Source: Caldilineaceae bacterium (GTDB taxonomy: Bacteria > Chloroflexota > Anaerolineae > Caldilineales > Caldilineaceae). From it: 42,892 nucleotides of DNA. Under the pieces are notes generated by a model. It saw nothing but the letters and a program-made list of their open reading frames with translations, was not told the DNA's origin and ran no database searches. Numbering within the stretch: the first letter of the stretch is position 1; the number at the start of each line of letters is the position of its first letter. The position numbers and the translations under genes are program-made. Positions 34,475 through 42,892 of the stretch are shown one piece after another. Location of the stretch: the NCBI GenBank assembly GCA_022824685.1, contig JAJDZJ010000041.1, positions 1-42,892 on the forward strand, read 5' to 3'.

Positions 34475-35119
34475 TTAAACTGTCACGCCAGTCGAACCCC
34501 TGCCGGCCGGCCTACTCCGTCCCAATGACTCCACATTCGGGATCCCCGGCACATCATGGCAACCGCGGCAGCGCGCCTCGTAGCTCTCACTCCCGCCCAC
34601 CAGAATCACCGGTTCATCATAGCGGGCCGGTTCCCCGTCAATCAACCGCTGCGTTCGCGTCGCCGACGCGCCGCACCGCACACAGATCGCGTGCAGCTTA
34701 TCCACCCGCTCAGCCAGCGCCATCAACAGCGGTATCGCGCCAAACGGCTCGCCGCGGAAATCCTGGTCCAGCCCCGCGGCGATCACCTGCATTCCCCGGT
34801 CCGCCAGCGCCTGGCAGATACCTGCAACCGCCGGGTCAAAAAACTGAACCTCGTCGATCGCCACCACCTCAGTGTCCGGCTTCACCTGCTCCCACAACGA
34901 AGCCGTGTCCTCTAGAATAGCGACATCGCCGCGCGACATGCCGTTGTGCGAGGCCAGCCGTTCCCGCCCATAGCGATTGTCTATCTGAGGCTTGAACAAC
35001 TGAATGCGCCGCCGCGCGATCTCCGACCGCCGTACCCGGCGCAGCAACTCCTCCGTCTTGCCGCTGAACATCGAACCGCAGATCAGTTCGATCCATCCGC
35101 CGCCAGATTGAAAGTGCAT
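34475..35119 (-). CDS. tdk: Thymidine kinase (type II)
   Basis: 214 residues. P-loop [14 protein letters not shown] (about 13-26), Walker-B-like [23 protein letters not shown], and two zinc cysteine pairs, CVRCG and CRGCHD. It phosphorylates thymidine in the salvage of dTMP. The C-terminal tail of about 25 residues after the zinc site is Gly/Arg/Ser-rich and probably disordered. It follows rpmE by 24 bases and ends the operon. Confidence 0.95.
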   Translation of the reverse strand: MHFQSGGGWIELICGSMFSGKTEELLRRVRRSEIARRRIQLFKPQIDNRYGRERLASHNGMSRGDVAILEDTASLWEQVKPDTEVVAIDEVQFFDPAVAGICQALADRGMQVIAAGLDQDFRGEPFGAIPLLMALAERVDKLHAICVRCGASATRTQRLIDGEPARYDEPVILVGGSESYEARCRGCHDVPGIPNVESLGRSRPAGRGSTGVTV

Positions 35120-35143
35120 GCCCTGCTTCGCCCGCGCTTTCGG

Positions 35144-35509
35144 CTACGCCTCTGCCTCCGCTTCGGCTCCCGCATCCTCTTCGTACTGGGCCATCACTTC
35201 CGCTGCCGCCACTTCCGGATCGTCCCCGCGCGCTCGCGCCCGCCGCGCCGCTGCATCGGCTTCCTGCCGCGCTGTCGCCTCGATCTGCTGCCGGGCCGCC
35301 GCGCTCTGCCGCGACTCCAACCGTCTTACAAACCGCTCAACACGGCCGACCGAGTCCACGATCCGCTGCTCGCCAGTATAAAATGGATGGCACTGGCTGC
35401 AGATATTGACGTTGATCTCTGCCTGCGTGCTGCCCGTCACCCAGCTGTTCCCGCACGAGCAATAAACACGCGCCGCAGCATAATACTCAGGATGAATTTC
35501 TCGCTTCAT
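35144..35509 (-). CDS. rpmE: Ribosomal protein L31 with C-terminal extension
   Basis: 121 residues. The first about 70 are a zinc-type L31: [20 protein letters not shown], a CxC pair, then [26 protein letters not shown] normal L31 ends there; this one has about 50 further residues rich in Ala, Glu and Arg ending [15 protein letters not shown] 35509 is chosen by homology; the frame is open to 35590 inside rpmA. It starts four bases after the rpmA stop. Confidence 0.93.
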   Translation of the reverse strand: MKREIHPEYYAAARVYCSCGNSWVTGSTQAEINVNICSQCHPFYTGEQRIVDSVGRVERFVRRLESRQSAAARQQIEATARQEADAAARRARARGDDPEVAAAEVMAQYEEDAGAEAEAEA

Positions 35510-35513
35510 CTTT

Positions 35514-35795
35514 CTACACCTTCCCCAACGCCTGCTTCTCTTCCGCCGTATACACACTGACCTTTTTGCGGTTCTTCTTGGCCCATTCAAAGGTCACATA
35601 TCCGTCCTGCATGGCATAGAGCGTGTCGTCCTTGCCCTTGCCGACATTCGCGCCTGGGAAGATCGGCGTGCCCCGCTGGCGAATCAAAATGTTGCCGCAC
35701 TTTACAAACTCCCCGCCATACTTCTTAACGCCCAGTCGCTGGCCGTTCGAATCCCGGTTGTTACGGCTGGAACCGCCGCCTTTTTTGTGAGCCAT
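35514..35795 (-). CDS. rpmA: Ribosomal protein L27
   Basis: 93 residues, [20 protein letters not shown] onward, with the canonical [10 protein letters not shown] and [13 protein letters not shown]. The N-terminus starts directly with the mature AHKKGG form, with no Firmicutes-type cleaved leader. Located 35 bases after rplU. Confidence 0.97.
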   Translation of the reverse strand: MAHKKGGGSSRNNRDSNGQRLGVKKYGGEFVKCGNILIRQRGTPIFPGANVGKGKDDTLYAMQDGYVTFEWAKKNRKKVSVYTAEEKQALGKV

Positions 35796-35830
35796 ATCTC
35801 CTACTCCTCTTTCTTCTTGTCTTCCGCAGC

Positions 35831-36679
35831 TTAACTGTCCTTCGCGCCGTCGCTGTCCCTTTTGCCTCGGCCGACCAACCCCTTCAGGTTATCCGCAACC
35901 GATTCCACGGCGTCGCCCGCTTTATCGGCAACTGCATCCACCGCCTCCGCTGCCTCGCTGGCAAGGTCGCTCACCGCCTCAATCGCGTCGCCCGCCGCCT
36001 CGCTGACAGCCTCAACAGCGTCCTCCGCGACATCGCCGACAGCTCCGATCGCATCGCTCGCCGCGTCGCCCACAGCTTCGACAGCATCCTCAGCCACATC
36101 ACCGGCAGCCTCAACCGCGTCGCCGGCCTTGGCTACCGTCGCCTGCACCGCGGCAACCGCCTTGTCCCCAATGTCGGCGTCTTCCTCTATCTCGACACTC
36201 TCTGTCTCTTCAGCGGCTGTCTCTTCAGCCGCCGCCTCTTCACTTTCCGTCCCATCTGCCTCTGCCGCCTCAACGACCGAGTCCGTCATCGCGACGGCCG
36301 CAACCGCCTCCTCAACTATCTCTTCAGGCGCGACCTCTTCCATCCCCTCTTCCACATATTCATAGCCGTCGCCGCTGATCTTGTGTACCTGCAGGCGAGT
36401 CAGATACTGCCGGTGTCCGCGCCGCACCCGTACACGCTTCTTCGGCCGGTAGCGAAAGACCAGAATCTTCTCGCCCCGGTGCTGGCCCGTAATCCTGGCG
36501 GTCACAGACGCCCCGGCCACGTTCGGCTGGCCAATCTCAATGCCCTCCTCACCGGCAACCAACAGCACATCTTCCAAAACAACACTGTCGCCGACTTCGC
36601 CGGCCAACTTCTCTACCTCAAGAATATCGCCGGGGGAAACTCGATACTGTTTACCGCCGGTGCGAATGACTGCATACAT
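35831..36679 (-). CDS. rplU: Ribosomal protein L21 with long acidic, LEA-like repeat tail
   Basis: 282 residues, against about 103 for ordinary L21. Residues 1-104 are a complete L21 ([50 protein letters not shown]). Residues 105-181 are Glu/Ala-rich. From 182 to about 258 seven 11-residue units follow, such as [22 protein letters not shown] and [11 protein letters not shown], with G/S/D at positions 193, 204, 215, 226, 237 and 248. Such 11-mers form amphipathic helices in LEA-type proteins. A short basic end closes the protein. AAGGAGAG precedes the ATG. Confidence 0.95.
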   Translation of the reverse strand: MYAVIRTGGKQYRVSPGDILEVEKLAGEVGDSVVLEDVLLVAGEEGIEIGQPNVAGASVTARITGQHRGEKILVFRYRPKKRVRVRRGHRQYLTRLQVHKISGDGYEYVEEGMEEVAPEEIVEEAVAAVAMTDSVVEAAEADGTESEEAAAEETAAEETESVEIEEDADIGDKAVAAVQATVAKAGDAVEAAGDVAEDAVEAVGDAASDAIGAVGDVAEDAVEAVSEAAGDAIEAVSDLASEAAEAVDAVADKAGDAVESVADNLKGLVGRGKRDSDGAKDS

Positions 36680-36886
36680 CGTTTTCTCTCCTTAGACCGC
36701 GCCCAGAGACATCCTGCTCAACGTCCCCGGAACTTCGGAAAGCGGCTTGCGGGCGTAGTGCAACGCGCGCCTCACAACTTGAGGCAGATCAGGCTCCGCA
36801 ATACGGACGTAAAGTGGGTCTGCATCAAACTCGAAATCCAGCCCTTGTGTCAGGCCGGCACACCCAGGGGCGCGCCGCCCACACAA
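36680..36886 (-). promoter_or_regulatory. Long 5' leader of the rplU operon
   Basis: About 205 bases between the predicted transcription start and the rplU ATG. It contains a small hairpin (CCTCA, loop AGTTG, TGAGG) and GC-rich inverted segments. Length and place fit a ribosomal-protein autoregulatory leader. A minus-strand frame crosses it, but its only start would lie upstream of the promoter's start site. Confidence 0.4.
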
Positions 36887-36892
36887 ACAAAA

Positions 36893-36921
36893 AGTATATG
36901 ACAGGAACCACAATCAGCCAA
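36893..36921 (-). promoter_or_regulatory. Promoter of the rplU operon
   Basis: On the minus strand TTGGCT (36921-36916), 17-base spacer, TATACT (36898-36893). The -10 matches consensus in five of six positions. Transcription should start near 36886. Confidence 0.55.
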
Positions 36922-37224
36922 ATCTCAACCCCGTCCAAAATGAGCGCCGTTCCAAAGGGCCCCCACCCCCACTCCATCTCCCGCTACCACCCCCTGACCC
37001 TTGCCCCCCGCATTTCTGACCGCTGCCGTCCATCGCGCCCCTTCGCAAGAAAAATGTTGTTCTCCCCAGTTCTCCGTGTACCTCTGTGGATCAACGCCCC
37101 CATCCCTTCAGCCCTGCTCCCCCCAAAACCTGCCCATCCTGCTCCATCCTATCCATCCTGCTTCCTCGTTTTCCTCCCCATCCTGATCCCTGCACCCCTG
37201 CCTTCCACAAATCCTGATTCGGTG
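36922..37224. repeat. Intergenic region with repeat-like C-rich words, copy C of the spacer repeat
   Basis: No gene seen. At 37171-37219 words such as ccatcctgatccctg and caaatcctgattcgg match the spacer repeats at 32599 and 34321. Around 37060-37095 the phrase ttctccgtgtacctctgtgga resembles a dispersed intergenic word known from many environmental bacterial genomes. Confidence 0.5.
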
Positions 37225-37280
37225 TATAATAGCTAGACAAACCACAAAAATGCCAAATGTGTACAAGTTTTGTATACAAA
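37225..37280 (+). promoter_or_regulatory. crtI promoter -10 box and operator-like palindrome
   Basis: TATAAT at 37225-37230 has no good -35 (TTCCAC at 37203-37208 is weak). From about +22 lie GTGTACAA (37259-37266) and GTATACAA (37272-37279), direct repeats 13 bases apart, and the perfect palindrome TTTGTATACAAA (37269-37280). The arrangement looks like a repressor site. A MerR/CarH-type light regulator would suit crtI, but no regulator gene is in the window. Confidence 0.45.
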
Positions 37281-37389
37281 TTCGGTCCCAAGTCAGGTTC
37301 GCATTTTCAGCCCGAACTGTGTCATACTCCCGTAGTGACTACACAGTCGGCGCTATGGCAGCCCCGGCATCATCCAACGGAGGATACCT

Positions 37390-38967
37390 GTGTCCAGGAT
37401 CATCGTTATCGGCTCCGGCTTCGGCGGCCTCAGCGCAGCCGCCCGCCTCGCCTCTCGCGGCCACCAGGTCGACCTTTTTGAAAAACGCTACAAACTAGGC
37501 GGCCGCGCCTACGTCTACGAAATTAACGGCTTCCGCTTCGACGGCGGCCCCACCGTCATAACCGCCCCCTGGATCTTCGACGAAATCTGGCAGGCTGCCG
37601 GCCGCCGCCGCCAGGACTACTTCACCCTCGTCCCCTGCAACCCCTTTTACCGTATCTTCGACCACAACAACCGGCCCTTCGACGTCAGCGCCGACCGCGA
37701 CGCCATGCTCCGCCAAATCGCCCAGCGCAGCCCAGCCGACGTTGACGGCTACAGCAACTTCCTCGAAAGCACCAAAGAAATCTTTGATACAGGCATGGCG
37801 CTCATCGACCAGCCCTTTCTTAACCTCTCGGACATGCTAAGCGTCGTGCCCGACCTCATCCGCCTCCAAAGCTACCGCAGCGTCTACGGCTACGTTTCAA
37901 AGTTCTTCCAAAACGAATTTTTGCGCTGCTGCTTCTCCTTCCAACCTCTCCTCATCGGCGGCAACCCCCTCAGCGCCGCCAGCATCTACGTGCTTATTCA
38001 CTACCTGGAGCGGGAATGGGGCATCCACTACGCCCTCGGCGGCACCGGCGCAATCATCGCCGCCTTCGCCCGCCTCCTCCAGGAGCTCGGCGTCAACATC
38101 CACCTGAACGCCGAAGTCGACCAGATCCTCGTCAACGGGCGGCGCGCCCAGGGCGTCCGTCTCAAGAACGGCTCAGTCTACAGGGCCGACGCTGTCGTTT
38201 CCAACGCCGACGCCGCCTGGACCTACCTCAACCTCATCCCAAAAGAAAAGCGGCCCCATAACAGCGACCGCCGCATCAAGAGCAAGAGCTACTCGATGTC
38301 CCTGTTTGTCGTCTACTTCGGTACAAAGCGCCAATATCGCGATGCAGGCCTCGCCCATCATAACATCATCATGGACCCCAACTACACCGGCCTGCTGCGC
38401 GACATCTTCCGCAACAAAGACCTTCCCCAGGACTTTTCGCTCTATCTGCACATGCCGACACTCACCGACCCGTCACTGGCCCCAGCAGGCGGCGAAACCT
38501 TCTACGTCCTCTCCCCCGTGCCCCACCTCGGCGCCAACATCGACTGGGAGCAGCAGGCCCAGCCCTACCGCGACGCCATCATGGATTTCCTCGAACGAAA
38601 CTATCTCCCCGACCTTCAAGCCAATATCGTGGCCGAACACCGCATCGATCCCCGCCACTTCGCCCACACGCTCAACAGCTATCTCGGCTCCGCCTTCTCG
38701 ATCCAGCCCACCCTTACCCAGAGCGCATGGTTCCGGCCGCACAACCAATCAGAAGACATCGACAACCTTTACCTCGTCGGCGCCGGCACCCACCCCGGCG
38801 CAGGCGTCCCCGGCGTGGTCTCCTCCGCCAAAATCGTCGACGCCCTCATCGGTGATCCCATAACAGAGCGCGCCCGCTCGCCAGCCGCGTCCCGGCCGCC
38901 TACCTCTGCCGTGTCCACTCGTACAGCCCGCTCCGCGCCAGCCGATAGTCCTCCGGCGGGCGGCTGA
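37390..38967 (+). CDS. crtI: Phytoene desaturase / carotenoid oxidoreductase (CrtI family)
   Basis: 525 residues. N-terminal FAD-binding [21 protein letters not shown] and [29 protein letters not shown], and the C-terminal signature [25 protein letters not shown], all canonical for CrtI. It desaturates phytoene or a related carotene in the membrane. GTG 37390 has GGAGGA upstream. The family usually ends shortly after this signature; here about 35 extra Ala/Pro/Ser/Arg-rich residues run into the opposite-strand gene. No other carotenoid genes are in the window. Confidence 0.9.
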   Translation: MSRIIVIGSGFGGLSAAARLASRGHQVDLFEKRYKLGGRAYVYEINGFRFDGGPTVITAPWIFDEIWQAAGRRRQDYFTLVPCNPFYRIFDHNNRPFDVSADRDAMLRQIAQRSPADVDGYSNFLESTKEIFDTGMALIDQPFLNLSDMLSVVPDLIRLQSYRSVYGYVSKFFQNEFLRCCFSFQPLLIGGNPLSAASIYVLIHYLEREWGIHYALGGTGAIIAAFARLLQELGVNIHLNAEVDQILVNGRRAQGVRLKNGSVYRADAVVSNADAAWTYLNLIPKEKRPHNSDRRIKSKSYSMSLFVVYFGTKRQYRDAGLAHHNIIMDPNYTGLLRDIFRNKDLPQDFSLYLHMPTLTDPSLAPAGGETFYVLSPVPHLGANIDWEQQAQPYRDAIMDFLERNYLPDLQANIVAEHRIDPRHFAHTLNSYLGSAFSIQPTLTQSAWFRPHNQSEDIDNLYLVGAGTHPGAGVPGVVSSAKIVDALIGDPITERARSPAASRPPTSAVSTRTARSAPADSPPAGG

Positions 38968-40366
38968 TCGACGTCGCCCCACCTGAGTCCACCTCGATAA
39001 TGCGCGCCGAAACCGGCTCGTACGCCGCCCGCGGCGCAACCGAACCTTTCGCCACAAAAATTTCGTGCTGCTCCGGCATGATCCCGACCGACCGCAGCTG
39101 ATTCAAGCTCATAGGTGGCGTGCGCTTGCTGTCCAGCACCAGCAATCCGCCGCTCGTCGCCAGCACCGAAGTCAGACCCTGGTCCCAATCGCGCCCGCCC
39201 CCGTGGCGGACCTCTGTCTCGATAAATTTGCCGTCATGCAGGGTTCGCACCGTCCCCTCCACCGTCAGCGTCGGCCCGTGCTCGTCATCTACCTTGCCTC
39301 CCACCGGCAGCGTCAACTGAGCGCCGATACCAGCCGCAACGCAGGCCTCAACCGCCTCCGGATCGTACAGAGCAACCACCCAGCCGCTTGCCCCCTGCCG
39401 CAGCAACTCTTCCAAAACAAACGTCGAGTCCCCCGCGCTGCCGCCGCCGATATTGTCACCCATCTCCATCATCGAGACCGGCTTATCCTCGCTCGCGATC
39501 GCCGTCGCCACGGCTTCGGCTGGGCTCGGAATCGTCGGCAGCAGCTCATCTCGCAACGACCACATCAGGTCGGCCAGTCTCTGCGCTTCCCGGTCAGCAA
39601 GGTCCTGATCACCGTCCGCCACCACCACGATGCACGGCCCCATCCACGGCACATCCGCATACTGGTAGCCGGCCGCAACGCTCACCGCCAGGATCCCCGG
39701 CTGCTTCTCCAACTCGATCGCCGCGTCCACTACCGGCTTCATCGGGCGCATGTTCGTATTGTGGAATGCAATATTATAGACAAGTTCCGGTTTGGCGATA
39801 CTGGAGACAGGCCGTACCTCCCCCCGCACCGTGCGCGTCAACAACTCCGCCGCCTGCAGTCCCCGCTCCTGCTGGTCGATGTGTGGGCACGTCTTGTAAA
39901 TGATCAGCGCCGTCGCATCCTCCACCAGCTGCGGCGGCACATTGCCGTGATAGTCGTGCGTCACGAATACGGGAAAGTCCGGCCCGACTAGCTCTCGCAC
40001 CCGCCGCGTCGTCTCCCCGTCCCCCTGCGGGTAATCCTCCGCCACAAGCGCTCCGTGCAGCCCCAATAGCAGCCCGTCCAGCGGCATCGCGTCGCGAATC
40101 AACCCCAGTAGCTCTTCCAAAAGGGCCTCATACGCCTCAGCCTGCACGGCCCCCGCCGGCGTAGCCACCGCGCCCATCAGCGGCACAATCTCATAGCCAT
40201 ACGCCTCCGCGCCCGCGATGAAACCGCCCACCTCGTGAAACGTCGGCCGGTACTGTTCGATGAGCTCCCGTCCCCGTGCGATTCGAAAATCCGAGTACGT
40301 CGTTGGGAAGGAAGCAAATGTATTTGATTCGTGCGAAAGCAATGCAACTCCAATGCGCATAGTCAT
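38900..40366 (-). CDS. M81-family metallopeptidase-like protein (MlrC)
   Basis: 488 residues. N-terminus [19 protein letters not shown], then [50 protein letters not shown] and [21 protein letters not shown] are typical of MlrC. The histidines and acidic residues shown are the family's likely metal ligands. Named after microcystin-degradation protein MlrC, but most members have unknown substrates. GAGGTGA precedes the ATG. Its 3' end overlaps crtI for 68 bases on the other strand. Confidence 0.88.
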   Translation of the reverse strand: MTMRIGVALLSHESNTFASFPTTYSDFRIARGRELIEQYRPTFHEVGGFIAGAEAYGYEIVPLMGAVATPAGAVQAEAYEALLEELLGLIRDAMPLDGLLLGLHGALVAEDYPQGDGETTRRVRELVGPDFPVFVTHDYHGNVPPQLVEDATALIIYKTCPHIDQQERGLQAAELLTRTVRGEVRPVSSIAKPELVYNIAFHNTNMRPMKPVVDAAIELEKQPGILAVSVAAGYQYADVPWMGPCIVVVADGDQDLADREAQRLADLMWSLRDELLPTIPSPAEAVATAIASEDKPVSMMEMGDNIGGGSAGDSTFVLEELLRQGASGWVVALYDPEAVEACVAAGIGAQLTLPVGGKVDDEHGPTLTVEGTVRTLHDGKFIETEVRHGGGRDWDQGLTSVLATSGGLLVLDSKRTPPMSLNQLRSVGIMPEQHEIFVAKGSVAPRAAYEPVSARIIEVDSGGATSISRPPEDYRLARSGLYEWTRQR

Positions 40367-40496
40367 AGTTCACCTCTTCCTGGGCGTTGCTGACGGCCTA
40401 CACCGATTTCCCGTTCCCCAATATTGGTCCAGTTTCTCCGCTATGCCACTCTCACCCCGGACTAAACACGCCTGCCGTTGTCAGAGCTGCTTTTTC

Positions 40497-40559
40497 TTGC
40501 TCAAAAACTGCAAATAAGTATAATGCTCCCCAAAGGCCGTGTATCGACAGGGGCATTAT
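40497..40559 (+). promoter_or_regulatory. Candidate promoter with overlapping inverted repeat
   Basis: TTGCTC (40497-40502), 16 bases, TATAAT (40519-40524). An inverted repeat, ATAATG plus CCCC (40520-40531, two-base bulge) with GGGGCATTAT (40550-40559), covers the -10 box and predicted start. This could be an operator. The permease gene begins about 208 bases further on; the rest of the 372-base spacer 40367-40738 shows no gene. Confidence 0.4.
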
Positions 40560-40738
40560 CCGCCCTCTACGCTCGATACGCAATTCCCTTTGAAACACAT
40601 CGACAGTCAACAGCCCAGGCAATTCGTCCTGATTCTGTAGGACGTTACCCCTCCCGAATATTCTCCGGGATTGACTCTTGGGTTACCCTGCGAATGCTCA
40701 GAGACGCCTGACTCGATCCCAGACAAACGGAGGCCAAC

Positions 40739-41713
40739 GTGGCGGTCGCAGAGACCGGCGCCTCTGTAGGAGGAGCGCCAGATAGAAAGGCCACCCTGCT
40801 CAGCAAACTGGTCGGCGCCCAGACCCCGTTCCAAACCAAACGGGCGCTCTGGGGATACGTCTACGCCGCGCCCTGGGTTCTGGGTCTCATCATCTTTTGG
40901 GGCGGCCCTATCGTCGCATCCTTCTACTTCGGCTTCACTGAATACGCCGTGATCGGCAGCCCCAAGTTCACCGGCCTGAGCAACTACATCAGGGCGTTCA
41001 GCGGTGATGAACTCTTCTGGCCCTCTCTTGGCCGCACCTTCACCTTCGCCGGCATGTATATCCCCTTCGCTGTCGGCGGCGCCCTCGTCCTCGCGGTCCT
41101 GCTCAACCAGAAGCTGATGGGGACAACCGTCTTCCGCACCCTCTTCTTCGTGCCTCACCTGATCCCCGCCGTGGCGCTCGCTGTTCTTTGGACCTTCCTG
41201 CTGGCGCCACGCGTCGGCCCGGTGAACGAATTCCTGCGCGGCATCGGCATCTCCGATCCCCCAGGCTGGCTGGCCTCTCGCGACAGCGCGCTGGCCTCAG
41301 TCACAATGATCAATGTGTGGGCCGCAATGGGCGGCAACACCATGCTCATCTTCCTCGCTGGCCTGCAGGGCGTCCCGCAAGAACTCTACGACGCCGCCTC
41401 AATCGACGGCGGCGGCGCATGGGCCAAATTCCGCCACGTTACCCTGCCCATGCTCACCCCCACCATCTTCTTCAACGTTGTGCTCGCCGTAATCGGAGCC
41501 CTCAAAGTCTTCACCACGGCCTGGGTCGCCACCCAGGGCGGGCCCTCCTACGCCACCTGGTTCTTCGCCCTGCACATCTACTTCCAGGCCTTCCAGTACT
41601 TCCGCCTCGGCTATGGCAGCGCTCTCGCCTGGGTGCTCGCCGCCGTTCTGATCTTCTTCACCTGGGTGCAGGTACGCTACTCGCGGCGCTGGGTCCACTA
41701 CGAGGGAGGCTAA
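40739..41713 (+). CDS. Carbohydrate ABC transporter permease (MalF/UgpA type), second system
   Basis: 324 residues with about six membrane segments. N-terminus LWGYVYAAPWVLGLIIFWGG and FTEYAVIGSPKFTGLSNY are typical for CUT1; the EAA loop is LYDAASIDGGGAWAKFRHV. GTG 40739 is preceded by CGGAGG. There is no binding-protein gene upstream, unlike the system at 2443-5780, and no ATPase gene. The binding protein may follow downstream, beyond the window end. Confidence 0.9.
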   Translation: MAVAETGASVGGAPDRKATLLSKLVGAQTPFQTKRALWGYVYAAPWVLGLIIFWGGPIVASFYFGFTEYAVIGSPKFTGLSNYIRAFSGDELFWPSLGRTFTFAGMYIPFAVGGALVLAVLLNQKLMGTTVFRTLFFVPHLIPAVALAVLWTFLLAPRVGPVNEFLRGIGISDPPGWLASRDSALASVTMINVWAAMGGNTMLIFLAGLQGVPQELYDAASIDGGGAWAKFRHVTLPMLTPTIFFNVVLAVIGALKVFTTAWVATQGGPSYATWFFALHIYFQAFQYFRLGYGSALAWVLAAVLIFFTWVQVRYSRRWVHYEGG

Positions 41714-41724
41714 GCAATCGTCCG

Positions 41725-42630
41725 ATGGCACAGAGAACAATGACCCAGGATACCCTTCTGCAAAGTGGACCCGTATCCCCGCAGCGCGCCATGCAGCTTC
41801 TCAACCGCTGCGTGACCTATCTGATCATCCTCGTCCTCTGCGTCCTCTTTGGCTTCCCCCTCTTCTGGACCGTGATGAGCTCGCTCAAGACGATTCCGGA
41901 AATGTTCTCCTTCCCGCCAATCCTGGTCCCCTCCATCCCGCAGTGGACCAACTACTGGACCGTTCTCAATATCGACTACCCGGTGGGCCAGTGGTTTGTC
42001 AACTCCGTCATGATCGTGATTCTCACCACATTGGGAACCTTGATCACCGCCTCCCTCGTCGCCTACTCCCTTGCCCGCTTCGAATATCGCGGACGGGATG
42101 TCCTCTTTATGATCACGCTCTCGACCATGATGCTCCCCGCCCAGGTCACCCTCATCCCGCAGTTCGTCCTCTTCTACAGGCTGGGATGGATCAACACACA
42201 CCTTCCCCTTTGGGTGCCCCACTGGCTCGGCGGCGGCGCATTCGCCATCTTCCTGATGCGTCAGTTCTTCCTGACCCTGCCCAGAGACCTGGATGAAGCA
42301 GCCCTGATCGATGGCGCCGGCTACTTCCGCATCTTCTGGTCCATTCTGATGCCCCTCTGCAAACCGGTGCTCGCTACCCTTGCCATCATCACCATCATCG
42401 CAAGTTGGAGCGACTTCCTCGGGCCACTCATCTACCTCAACACTCCGGAGAAGTTCACCGTTTCGGTTGGCCTCCAGTTTTTCAACGCCGTGCCCGAAGT
42501 CGGCGGCGAACCGATGCAACACCTGCTGATGGCAGCCTGCGTCATGTCAATGGTTCCCATCATTCTCATGTTCTTCTTCGGACAGCGCTTCTTTGTCCAG
42601 GGCATCGTCATGTCCGGCATCAAAGGATAA
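41725..42630 (+). CDS. Carbohydrate ABC transporter permease (MalG/UgpE type), second system
   Basis: 301 residues, 11 bases after its partner. It has the signature FPLFWTVMSSLKTIPEMFSF, the EAA loop DLDEAALIDGAGYFRIFWSI and the end FVQGIVMSGIKG. ATG 41725 is chosen; ATG 41740 is equally possible. The frame extends far upstream to 41188 only as a shadow of the preceding gene. Confidence 0.9.
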   Translation: MAQRTMTQDTLLQSGPVSPQRAMQLLNRCVTYLIILVLCVLFGFPLFWTVMSSLKTIPEMFSFPPILVPSIPQWTNYWTVLNIDYPVGQWFVNSVMIVILTTLGTLITASLVAYSLARFEYRGRDVLFMITLSTMMLPAQVTLIPQFVLFYRLGWINTHLPLWVPHWLGGGAFAIFLMRQFFLTLPRDLDEAALIDGAGYFRIFWSILMPLCKPVLATLAIITIIASWSDFLGPLIYLNTPEKFTVSVGLQFFNAVPEVGGEPMQHLLMAACVMSMVPIILMFFFGQRFFVQGIVMSGIKG

Positions 42631-42642
42631 CCACACAACCAT

Positions 42643-42771
42643 AAAGGAGATCCGCCAATCAGAATAGAATCCCGCTTCCCTCTGGCTGCAAGCCGAATAT
42701 TATCTTACATTGAACCATACGTCATCTACGGCAAGGGCAACGGGCCCTTTCCACAGGGCAATCGCATCTAA
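42643..42771 (+). pseudogene. Ribosome binding site and interrupted reading frame at the repeat junction
   Basis: A good AAAGGAGA (42643-42650) lies 12 bases after the permease stop. Seven bases on, where a start codon belongs, stands ATC (42658), beginning an open frame RIESRFPLAASRILSY... that enters the repeat at 42754 and stops at 42769-42771. This looks like the next operon gene cut off about 32 codons in by the repeated element. I do not recognise the family. Confidence 0.35.
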
Positions 42772-42889
42772 ATCTGTAGGCCGATTCAGTTGAAATTGTG
42801 GCCAGAAGAAAGCGAGAATAAGTGGAAATCACCCTGCGCTTACTGAATATCGACGGGAAGACGCCGCGGATCAGGCCCTCAGTCGGCGA
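42754..42889. repeat. Right copy of the 136-bp terminal inverted repeat (probable IS end)
   Basis: Exact reverse complement of 1-136; position i pairs with 42890 minus i. Within it a GTG at 42822 opens a frame (VEITLRLLNIDGKTP) that leaves the window at 42892. Both window ends therefore show the same end of the element pointing outward. Confidence 0.9.
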
Positions 42890-42892
42890 GAT

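Noticed and set aside
35740..35760. tRNA T-loop-like GTTCGAATCCCGG
   Set aside because: It lies within rpmA coding sequence and no acceptor or anticodon stems surround it.
36692..36913. 73-codon minus-strand frame ahead of rplU
   Set aside because: Its start would be a TTG upstream of the likely transcription start, and the protein resembles nothing I know; more likely leader RNA.
41188..42630. 480-codon frame including the second permease
   Set aside because: The first 179 codons overlap the preceding permease in another frame and give an Arg/His-rich sequence; the real gene starts near 41725.
1..42892. Linear plasmid or phage genome with terminal inverted repeats
   Set aside because: Contents are ribosomal, central-metabolism and transport genes, with no replication, packaging or structural phage genes.

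Overview
The window (about 43 kb, GC-rich by eye) reads as bacterial chromosome, probably a metagenomic contig. Gene content (CUT1 sugar transporters without their own ATPase, succinyl-CoA ligase plus AMP-forming acetyl-CoA synthetase, a CoA-ester catabolic operon, MetV/MetF, CrtI, tailed ribosomal proteins) suggests a Chloroflexota member such as Anaerolineae or Caldilineae. No marker gene proves this, so the taxonomy is inference. No tRNA, rRNA or CRISPR array was seen.

Layout. (a) 1-136 and 42754-42889 form a perfect 136-bp inverted repeat at the two window ends, most likely the same end of an insertion sequence. (b) 310-5780: a consensus promoter drives a BadF-type kinase that appears leaderless, then an amidohydrolase, a sugar-binding lipoprotein and two permeases. 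(c) 5897-9913: sucC-sucD and acs. (d) 10075-19877, all minus strand: scpA, a 1267-residue glycosidase/triple-amidase protein, an SF1 helicase, a redoxin lipoprotein whose first CxxC cysteine codon is TGA followed by a bSECIS-like hairpin, and a spondin/LysM secreted protein. (e) 20064-22067: two-component system. (f) 22166-25669, minus: dehydrogenase, MetF, MetV, RraA-like protein. (g) 26127-28898: S41 protease, SmpB, and a 16S rRNA G1405 methyltransferase of the ArmA/Rmt/FmrO family. (h) 28930-34185, minus: GNAT, MaoC hydratase, CaiB-type CoA-transferase, acyl-CoA dehydrogenase, acyl-CoA synthetase. (i) 34431-36921, minus: a complete unit promoter-leader-rplU-rpmA-rpmE-tdk-terminator, with long tails on L21 and L31. 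(j) crtI with an operator-like upstream region, overlapping a convergent MlrC-family gene. (k) 40739-42630: a second pair of sugar permeases, followed by a ribosome binding site and a reading frame that the right-hand repeat cuts short.

The observation most worth following is the candidate selenoprotein at 17423-18274. The in-frame TGA sits exactly at a redox cysteine, and an 8-bp stem with a 3-nt loop beginning with G starts 18 nt after it. Also notable are the 16S rRNA methyltransferase, the three-amidase protein with two zinc-ligand-less repeats, the L21 tail of 11-residue repeats, and a degenerate repeat family recurring in intergenic spacers.
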